The notes below the pieces were generated by a model. The model searched no databases. It was not told where the DNA came from and saw nothing but the letters and a program-made list of their open reading frames with translations. 64,000 nt of DNA. It comes from JAFARZ01 sp035651595. Lineage in GTDB: Bacteria; Actinomycetota; Actinomycetes; Streptosporangiales; Streptosporangiaceae. The stretch covers positions 1 to 64,000 of the forward strand of contig DASRFJ010000099.1 in assembly GCA_035651595.1 (NCBI GenBank), in the 5' to 3' direction. Of this stretch, positions 57,953-64,000 are shown piece by piece. The translations under genes and the position numbers were made by a program. The first letter of the stretch is position 1; each line of letters opens with the position of its first letter.

Positions 57953-59401
57953 ATGGCTATGGAGGACGGAACGGCGATGTCCCTGCAGAACTTCGTGGAC
58001 GGCAAGTACACCGACACCACTGAGGGCCGCACCAGCGACGTGGTTGATCCGAGTACGGGGGAGGCCTACGCCAAGGCGCCGGTCTCCGGCGCCCAGGACG
58101 TGGACGCGGCCCTGCGGGCGGCGGCGAACGCGTTCGAGGGCTGGCGGGACAGCACGCCGTCCGAGCGTAGCCTGGCGCTGCTGAAGATCGCCGATGCGTT
58201 CGAGAAGCGCGCCGAGGACCTGATCGAGGCCGAGTGCCGCAACACCGGCAAGCCGATCGCGCTCATGCGGTCGGAGGAGATTCCTCCCGCGGTGGACCAG
58301 ATCAGGTTCTTCGCCGGCGCCGCTCGCGTGCTGGAGGGCCGCAGCGCCGGGGAGTACATGCGCGACCATACGTCGATGATCCGGCGCGAGCCGATCGGCG
58401 TCTGTGCCCAGGTCACGCCGTGGAACTATCCGATGATGATGGCGGTCTGGAAGTTCGCGCCCGCCATCGCGGCCGGGAACACGGTCGTGCTCAAGCCGTC
58501 CGACACCACCCCGGCGTCCACCCTGCTGATGGCGGAGATCGCGGCGGAGTTCCTGCCGCCGGGCGTGTTCAACGTGATCTGCGGCGACCGGGACACCGGC
58601 CGTGAGCTGGTCTCCCACAAGATCCCGTCGATGGTGTCCATCACCGGTTCGGTGCGGGCCGGCATGGAGGTCGCCAAGTCCGCCGCCGACGACCTCAAGC
58701 GTGTGCACCTCGAACTGGGCGGCAAGGCCCCCGTCGTCGTCTTCGACGACGCCGACGTCGCCGCCGCCGCCGAAGGCATCGCTGGCGCCGGCTACTTCAA
58801 CGCCGGGCAGGACTGCACGGCGGCCACCCGGGTGCTGGCCGGCCCCGGCATCGCGGGGGACCTGACGGCGGCGCTCGCCGAGCAGGCCCGCGGCACGGTC
58901 ACCGGCGGCCTGGACGTCGAGGACGCCTACTACGGCCCGCTGAACAACCCGAACCAGCTGGCCCGCGTGTCCGGTTTCCTGGACCGGGTCCCCGCGCACG
59001 CGTCCGTCGAGACCGGCGGGCACCGCCAGGGCGACCGCGGCTTCTTCTTCGAGCCGACCGTCGTGTCCGGGCTCCATCAGGACGACGAGATGATCCAGGA
59101 CGAGATCTTCGGCCCGGTCATCACCGTGCAGCGGTTCTCCGACGAGGACGAGGCGGCCCGCTGGGCGAACGGCGTCAAGTACGGCCTGGCCTCCAGTATT
59201 TGGACCAAGGACCACGCCCGGGCGATGCGGATGGCTCGCCGTCTGGACTTCGGCGCCGTGTGGATCAACACCCATATCCCGATCGTCGCCGAGATGCCGC
59301 ACGGCGGCTTCAAGCACTCCGGCTACGGCAAGGACCTGTCCATGTACGGCTTCGAGGACTACACCCGCGTCAAGCACGTGATGAGCTACATAGGCTCCTA
59401 A
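57953..59401 (+). CDS. aldehyde dehydrogenase, gamma-aminobutyraldehyde type
   Basis: A 482-aa NAD(P)-dependent aldehyde dehydrogenase. The catalytic cysteine is in FNAGQDCTAATRV, the general-base glutamate in LELGGKAPVVVF, and TPWNYPMMMAVWK is the N-terminal cofactor loop. The sequence is closest in pattern to gamma-aminobutyraldehyde/betaine aldehyde dehydrogenases. ATG 57953 has GAGG upstream; ATG 57977 (MSLQNFVDG) has GGAGGACGG and is equally possible. Its stop overlaps the stop of the convergent CHAT gene. The pathway role with the aminotransferase is inferred from context. Confidence 0.94.
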   Translation: MAMEDGTAMSLQNFVDGKYTDTTEGRTSDVVDPSTGEAYAKAPVSGAQDVDAALRAAANAFEGWRDSTPSERSLALLKIADAFEKRAEDLIEAECRNTGKPIALMRSEEIPPAVDQIRFFAGAARVLEGRSAGEYMRDHTSMIRREPIGVCAQVTPWNYPMMMAVWKFAPAIAAGNTVVLKPSDTTPASTLLMAEIAAEFLPPGVFNVICGDRDTGRELVSHKIPSMVSITGSVRAGMEVAKSAADDLKRVHLELGGKAPVVVFDDADVAAAAEGIAGAGYFNAGQDCTAATRVLAGPGIAGDLTAALAEQARGTVTGGLDVEDAYYGPLNNPNQLARVSGFLDRVPAHASVETGGHRQGDRGFFFEPTVVSGLHQDDEMIQDEIFGPVITVQRFSDEDEAARWANGVKYGLASSIWTKDHARAMRMARRLDFGAVWINTHIPIVAEMPHGGFKHSGYGKDLSMYGFEDYTRVKHVMSYIGS

Positions 59402-62400
59402 TTTCCCTTAACGACCGAGGTGCGCCGTCCGGGATCCTGCGTCCGCTCGCAAGGTAACCCCTCCGGGCGCACGCGCTCCAGCTCCGCGATAAGCCGTTCG
59501 GCCAGGTCGACCCGTTCGGCGGCACCCACGCCGACCTGCCGGAAGTTGTCCAGCGCGGCCCGTGCGTAGCGCAGTGCGTCGCCGAACCGGCCAGCCGTGG
59601 CCAGGACGTTGGCGACGTTGTAGCGTGTCTGCCCTGCCGCGTAGCTGTCTTCGCGTGCCTCCTTGTGCCGGATGGACCGCTGGTAGTGGACGAGCGCCTG
59701 GTCGGTGTGGCCAGCTGCTTGGTACACGGCCCCGAGCTGATTCTCCGAGATCCCGCGGATCTTGTGGTCGTCGGCTGGGGTCAGGTCGAGGGACTGCTGG
59801 TAGTAGCGGAGCGCGTCATTGAGGTGCGCCAGGAGCACAGAGTCGGCTGCCTTCGCCGCGCTGGCTTCATGGAACCGTTCCAGGGCCACCCCGCCGAGAG
59901 AACTGAGGCTGCGTGCGCGGCCGTAGCGGTCGCTGTCCGGCCGGAGGCTCAGGCCGTGCCGGAACCAGCGTTCGGCCTTGCCCAAATCACGCAGACCAGG
60001 TACGCGCAGGTAGGTGTTGCCCAGCAGTCCCGCGGTTTCCGCTTCTGCTGTGCGGTCACCGATTCTCCGATGCAGCGCGTGGGCTTCCTGGAGATGTGAC
60101 AAGCACGAGGAGTCTCCCTGTTGCTGGAGAGCGCGGCCCATGTCGCCGACGACGGCCGCAAGGGTACTGATCTCGTGCCGCTGGCCTGCCGTGATCGTGG
60201 CCGCGGGTATCTCGGCGACCCGTGCTCGCCGTCGATCGGCGAGGAGGGTAAGCAGGCTGATGGCGGACGGCCAGTCGCGCGCCGCTTCTGCCAGCCGCGC
60301 CTGGAAAGAGAGGATGGTGTCCCACTGTTCCTCGCGGCCCGGCAACGGACCACCGGTCGCCGGATCGACGAAGTCGGGGCCGACGTCTGTGATCAGCCTG
60401 GCCCATTCTCCCTCCCGGCCGGTTCGTTCGTAGAGAACCTCAAGGCCGTGCAGACAGCCAGCTGCCGCGGGCCACATCGCCTTACCGCGTGCCAGGTTCA
60501 GCGCATGGAGCAGGTTGGCCTCCTCTACGCGCAACGGCGCGATCGCACGACCTGCTACGACCTGTTCCGCGTAGAAGGTACTCAGATATTCGAAGGCCTT
60601 CGTGTAGGCGTGGGTCGCGGCGTATTCGCGCGCCTGTCCATAGGCACTGGTAAACAAGCCGGTGAAGTACCAGGGCAGGGCCGGGTGGATCTGATAGTAG
60701 CCGCCACCCATGGAGGTCAGCAGGCCGATGTCCGCGGCCCGGTCGAGCAGGGCGATGCCGGCTTCGCGGGTGAGCCCGGCAAGTTCTGGAACGCTGTCTC
60801 CCATGAAGCGCAGCGCGTCTACGTCGACGGTGTCGCGGAACAGGTGGAGGACGGCGAGTTGGGCTCGTTCTGCGTTGGTGAACGCGTGGGCGAAGCCGTA
60901 GTCGAGCGACGCGGCGAGCGATCGGGTGCGGCCGAGTGCGGCATCCCCGTCGCCCTCAAGCCGCGCCTCGCCGGCCCGCAGCCGGGCCACGAAGTCTTCG
61001 ACTTCCTTGCTGCTGACCAGGCTCTCGCGAAGCGCTTGCCCGACTAGGACGGTGATCGTGAGCGGGTTGCCGGCCGCGTAGCGTAGCAGTGGGCGCCAGT
61101 CGGTGCCCGATTTGCCGGCACGGCGCCGTGCGGCCAGGGCGGCGGCTAGTTGCAGGCTCTCCCGCATCGGCATGGACGGCAGCCAGACCCGCGCTACCAG
61201 GTCGCCCAGCCACGCGTCCTCCTCGCGCCGGGAGGTGAGCAACACCTTGCAGCGTGTCCGCTGGGTCAGGTCGCGCACCAGGTCGGCGAGTTCCTGCTGC
61301 TCGGCTGGCGTCCACGCGCTCGGTGTCCCCGCGGGGAAGCCGGTCACCGGCTCGACGTTGTCCCATACCCATAGCACGGGGACCTGCGCCAGCATCTGCA
61401 TGACGAGGTCGCGGCGCTGTCGCGGATCGGTGATCGTCTGCCAGGCGATGCCGTTCGCTTCCAGCACCTTGGCGAACCTGTCGCCGGCGGTGTCGATGGC
61501 GCGTTCCGCGGACAGGTGGTGCTCGAATGAGGACCACAGCACCGTCCCCTGGCCGAGGCCGCCGGTGCTCTGGTACCAGCGGGCGAACTCGGCCGCCGTG
61601 GACGACTTGCCCGCCCCGGCATACGCGTGCAGGAGCACCGCGCGCTGGGTGTCGAATGCCCGGTCCAGGGCCAGTAGCGTCTCGTCCCGGCCGAAGAACC
61701 CCGCGTCCGGCGGCCGGGGCAGCTCACCGTCCGTGACATGGCTGTCGGACAGCTTGATCAGCGGTGCCTCGCGCTCCGGAGGTCGGAGCAGCACGAGCGG
61801 CGCAGCCTCGTAGACCAGTGGGACCACCCAGTCCTGCAACGAGACCGTGCTCGCGCCGATCTGCCGGACCGGGTCCGTGGCGAGCGCGCGGCGAGCCGCG
61901 GTCGCGGCCTGTCCGAGGGATCGCCCGGCCAGCAGGTGCCCGTACAGGTCGGCCACGTACTGGGCGGCGGTCACGACGTAGACGTTGTACCGCATCGCGA
62001 GCACACCGGGTACCCCGATGTCGGCGATCTCGGCAGCGAGCGAGCCGTACGCTTTGATGCGCTCGTGCACGTCTTTAGCGGGTTCGTCCTCGGGTGCGCT
62101 CGCAGCCTCGGCGTAAGCGGACCGGCACGCGTTCAGTACCAGGACCGGCACGCCGGTTTCCGTTAGCAGCCGTCCCAGCGTCGGACCGTCGACGAACTGC
62201 TGGTTCTGCTCGCTGTCCGGATCCTCGAACAGCAGGTAGCCGTGCTGACCTGGCCGGACCGGCGCGAGGTACTTGTGCGGCGACAGGTCCACGCCCGCGA
62301 GGTCAGTCACGTCGACCCACGTGCCGTGTCCGTCGAAGTGGACCACGTGGTATGGCCGCCCGGCCGCGTAGGCGGCATGCAGCGCTTCCGACAGGCGGGC

Positions 62401-63018
62401 GAACGTGGCCGGGCGCAGCACATCCAGATCGAGGCCGTCCATCTGTTCGGCGCCGCCGCGGATCAGTCGGCTCGCCACGGAACGGAATGGCACGTCGGCG
62501 CGGCCGCCGGGGCGGCAGATCACCAGCAGCACGCGCAGCCGGTCCCCGGCGGGCTCGGGCGGATCCGGGTGTCCGGCCGCGCGTAGGTGAGTACGCACAA
62601 ACTCCTTGGCGCCCAGCGCCAGCGGCACGTCCCGCCCGGGATCTCTGAGCAGTTCCCACGCCAGCCCGGGTCCAGCCTCCGGGTCGGCCTCGACCTCTAC
62701 CCGCACCTCACCGAGCCGGTCTCGAGCCCGTTCCCAGATCCCGCCCGCGTCTGGCCCATTGAACACCCGCCGGAACAGGTCAGCTCCGGCCTCGGCGAGC
62801 CGTGCTTCCGCGTCCCGCGCGATCTCCGGTGCGGGATCGGCGGGAAACTCGGCGTAGTCCTCTAAATACCAGCGGATCCGCTCGCCGTCCCCGCTACCGG
62901 GCACTTCGTCGATCTCGTTGACCGCCAGCCGGCGCGCTGCGCCGTCCTGCCAGGTAACCTCCACCCGCCGCCGTCCGGCGGGGCCGGCCGCTAGTTCCCT
63001 GATCCGCAACTCCGCCAC
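59398..63018 (-). CDS. CHAT protease-STAND ATPase-TPR protein
   Basis: A 1206-aa fusion. After an N-terminal alpha-beta region (residues 1-160) comes a CHAT (caspase-like) protease domain, with the catalytic histidine in VHFDGHGTW (about H231) and cysteine in VLVLNACRSAY (about C298). A STAND ATPase follows (FFGRDETLLALD; P-loop AYAGAGKSS at 465-473; Walker B VLWVWDNVE), then winged-helix-like and TPR-rich sequence to the end (GLLGNTYLRVPGL, SENQLGAVYQAAGHTDQALV). GTG 63018 was chosen because further upstream the frame runs into the divergent gene; TAGCAT about 7 bases before it fits a leaderless promoter. It probably acts as a sensor that unleashes a protease, as in bacterial immune systems. 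Confidence 0.87.
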   Translation of the reverse strand: MAELRIRELAAGPAGRRRVEVTWQDGAARRLAVNEIDEVPGSGDGERIRWYLEDYAEFPADPAPEIARDAEARLAEAGADLFRRVFNGPDAGGIWERARDRLGEVRVEVEADPEAGPGLAWELLRDPGRDVPLALGAKEFVRTHLRAAGHPDPPEPAGDRLRVLLVICRPGGRADVPFRSVASRLIRGGAEQMDGLDLDVLRPATFARLSEALHAAYAAGRPYHVVHFDGHGTWVDVTDLAGVDLSPHKYLAPVRPGQHGYLLFEDPDSEQNQQFVDGPTLGRLLTETGVPVLVLNACRSAYAEAASAPEDEPAKDVHERIKAYGSLAAEIADIGVPGVLAMRYNVYVVTAAQYVADLYGHLLAGRSLGQAATAARRALATDPVRQIGASTVSLQDWVVPLVYEAAPLVLLRPPEREAPLIKLSDSHVTDGELPRPPDAGFFGRDETLLALDRAFDTQRAVLLHAYAGAGKSSTAAEFARWYQSTGGLGQGTVLWSSFEHHLSAERAIDTAGDRFAKVLEANGIAWQTITDPRQRRDLVMQMLAQVPVLWVWDNVEPVTGFPAGTPSAWTPAEQQELADLVRDLTQRTRCKVLLTSRREEDAWLGDLVARVWLPSMPMRESLQLAAALAARRRAGKSGTDWRPLLRYAAGNPLTITVLVGQALRESLVSSKEVEDFVARLRAGEARLEGDGDAALGRTRSLAASLDYGFAHAFTNAERAQLAVLHLFRDTVDVDALRFMGDSVPELAGLTREAGIALLDRAADIGLLTSMGGGYYQIHPALPWYFTGLFTSAYGQAREYAATHAYTKAFEYLSTFYAEQVVAGRAIAPLRVEEANLLHALNLARGKAMWPAAAGCLHGLEVLYERTGREGEWARLITDVGPDFVDPATGGPLPGREEQWDTILSFQARLAEAARDWPSAISLLTLLADRRRARVAEIPAATITAGQRHEISTLAAVVGDMGRALQQQGDSSCLSHLQEAHALHRRIGDRTAEAETAGLLGNTYLRVPGLRDLGKAERWFRHGLSLRPDSDRYGRARSLSSLGGVALERFHEASAAKAADSVLLAHLNDALRYYQQSLDLTPADDHKIRGISENQLGAVYQAAGHTDQALVHYQRSIRHKEAREDSYAAGQTRYNVANVLATAGRFGDALRYARAALDNFRQVGVGAAERVDLAERLIAELERVRPEGLPCERTQDPGRRTSVVKGN

Positions 63019-63106
63019 ACACAGCGATGCTAGTCCGGCACGCGACGCCAGGGGTAGACAGGTAAATCGGTTGGTTGTTCCGGCAGGTGCCGTTAGCGTC
63101 GCGTGC

Positions 63107-63961
63107 ATGGTCGCTTCGGAGCGTGTGGGTACGGTGCCCGGAGGGGTGCTTGCCGCGTTCGGGGTGACTGATGTGATCCCGGTGCGATTGCCAGGCGGGC
63201 AGGGGACTGCCTGGCGGGCTGGGCAGGTGGTGCTCAAGCCCGCCGATTCGGCGCGGGATGGACGATGGTTCGCCGAGGTCTACGATGCGGTCAGTGGTCC
63301 TGGTTTCCGGGTGCCGCGGCCGGTGCGGGCGGTTACCGGGGACTGGGTGGCGCACGGCTGGACGTGCTATCAGTGGGTGCCGGGTGCGGCGGCGGACTGG
63401 TCGGGCCTCTCGCCGCGCTGGCCAGACCTGGTGGCGGTGAGCCGGGCGTTGCATGCCGCGTTGGCTGCCGTTTCCGTGCCGGCCTGGCGGGTCGCCGTCG
63501 AGAATCCGTGGACGATCGGCGATCAGGTGGCGTGGGGTGAGCGTGACCCTGGTCCGCTGCTCGGCGCGACGGCTGGGCGGGTAGCCGGGCAGGTGCGTCG
63601 GCTGCTGGCCGCGCTGCGGCCGGTCGGCCTGCCGTACCAGCTCATTCATGCGGACCTGGCGGGGAACGTCCTGTTCGCCGACGGGATGACGCCCGCCGTC
63701 ATCGACTTCTCACCGCTGGAGCGGCCAGCCGGGTGGCCGCTGGCCATCGCGGCGGTAGACGCGCTGCAGTGGCAGCATGCGCGGCCAGAAGTGCTCGACC
63801 AGCTCGCCGGCGAGCCAGAACTCGGCCAGCTGCTCGCCCGCGCACTGATTTACCGCCAGATCACCGAGATCGTCAGGCACGCTGGTACGGCCGGCGTGGA
63901 GGAGGCCGCCCGGACCGGGGAGCCAGTCACGGACCTGATACTTGCCAGGCTCGCCCGGTGA
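63107..63961 (+). CDS. TIGR02569-like kinase-fold protein
   Basis: A 284-aa protein resembling the actinobacterial TIGR02569 family and aminoglycoside phosphotransferases. PVRLPGGQGTAWRAGQVVLK is the N-terminal nucleotide-binding strand-lysine region, LIHADLAGNVLFADG the catalytic loop (H-x-D-x4-N), and AVIDFSPLERPAGW the metal-binding Asp. The real substrate is unknown. ATG 63107 is divergent from the CHAT gene with 88 bp between; TAGCGT about 10 bases before the ATG again suggests a leaderless transcript. The last 39 bases of the window after it hold no identifiable gene. Confidence 0.87.
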   Translation: MVASERVGTVPGGVLAAFGVTDVIPVRLPGGQGTAWRAGQVVLKPADSARDGRWFAEVYDAVSGPGFRVPRPVRAVTGDWVAHGWTCYQWVPGAAADWSGLSPRWPDLVAVSRALHAALAAVSVPAWRVAVENPWTIGDQVAWGERDPGPLLGATAGRVAGQVRRLLAALRPVGLPYQLIHADLAGNVLFADGMTPAVIDFSPLERPAGWPLAIAAVDALQWQHARPEVLDQLAGEPELGQLLARALIYRQITEIVRHAGTAGVEEAARTGEPVTDLILARLAR

Positions 63962-64000
63962 GGCCGTGAGTCTGGCGCGCCTGCGGGCTAACTCCGCTGG

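Noticed and set aside
1..64000. tRNA, rRNA or known riboswitch genes
   Set aside because: I saw no T-loop (GGTTCGAATCC-type) with a matching cloverleaf, no rRNA sequence and no conserved riboswitch core by eye; a covariance-model scan would be decisive.

Overview
The window is very GC-rich DNA from an actinomycete (Actinomycetota), most likely a filamentous, soil-type member of the Streptosporangiales/Streptomycetales side of the phylum. The evidence is third-position GC bias, GTG starts, many GTGA/ATGA stop-start overlaps, SARP and large LuxR-type regulators, a ppk-mutT1 pair, and the coproporphyrin-dependent haem genes hemE, hemY/cgoX and hemQ/chdC. The genus cannot be fixed from the sequence alone.

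Layout. 1-7.8 kb: a palindromic repeat, a small orphan gene, an MFS exporter, a DUF4232 protein, two PH-domain membrane proteins, polyphosphate kinase and a Nudix/phosphatase fusion. 7.8-11.4 kb: a very large protein with a STAND-like ATPase inside, one membrane helix, and a substrate-binding-protein-like sensor outside. 11.6-15.6 kb: DedA, RNase D, DUF3000, an unlisted 67-aa zinc-ribbon gene and hemE. 15.7-23.3 kb: an accessory block with a small effector-like protein ending in an amyloid-type motif, two uncharacterised genes, and two convergent NB-ARC-TPR receptors, one starting with the same motif. 24.5-28.3 kb: secreted DUF2690 and DUF4349 proteins, then hemY and hemQ. 28.3-33.4 kb: a two-component system, two polytopic membrane proteins and arfB. 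34-45.7 kb: msrB, a LuxR-type ATPase, an F420-type oxidoreductase, a MarR operon, a SARP-ATPase, and assorted small enzymes. 45.7-55.3 kb: a phosphoesterase, xylanase (GH10), metallophosphatase, LacI regulator, cellulase (GH6), luciferase-like monooxygenase and nucleotidyltransferase. 55.9-59.4 kb: an Lrp-aminotransferase operon divergent from an aldehyde dehydrogenase, probably for putrescine/amine catabolism. 59.4-64 kb: a CHAT-protease/STAND/TPR protein and a kinase-fold protein.

Most striking. (1) Six STAND/NLR-type signalling ATPases lie in 64 kb. A receptor (18023-20194) and a small putative membrane-death effector (15730-16146) share an N..sG.V.G...QA.....GG..F motif, which looks like a bacterial amyloid-signalling immune pair with extra genes between. 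(2) A CHAT protease is fused to a STAND ATPase and TPRs. (3) There is a roughly 300-bp non-autonomous transposable element (MITE-like) with 11-bp terminal inverted repeats, 8-9-bp target duplications and a long internal hairpin whose stem changes compensate between copies. One copy sits precisely inside a member of a second family, a 50-53-bp dispersed palindrome. (4) Several operator-like inverted repeats are readable directly: MarR, CsoR-like, xylanase CGAAA-N-TTTCG, and a tandem TCAACGTTGA.
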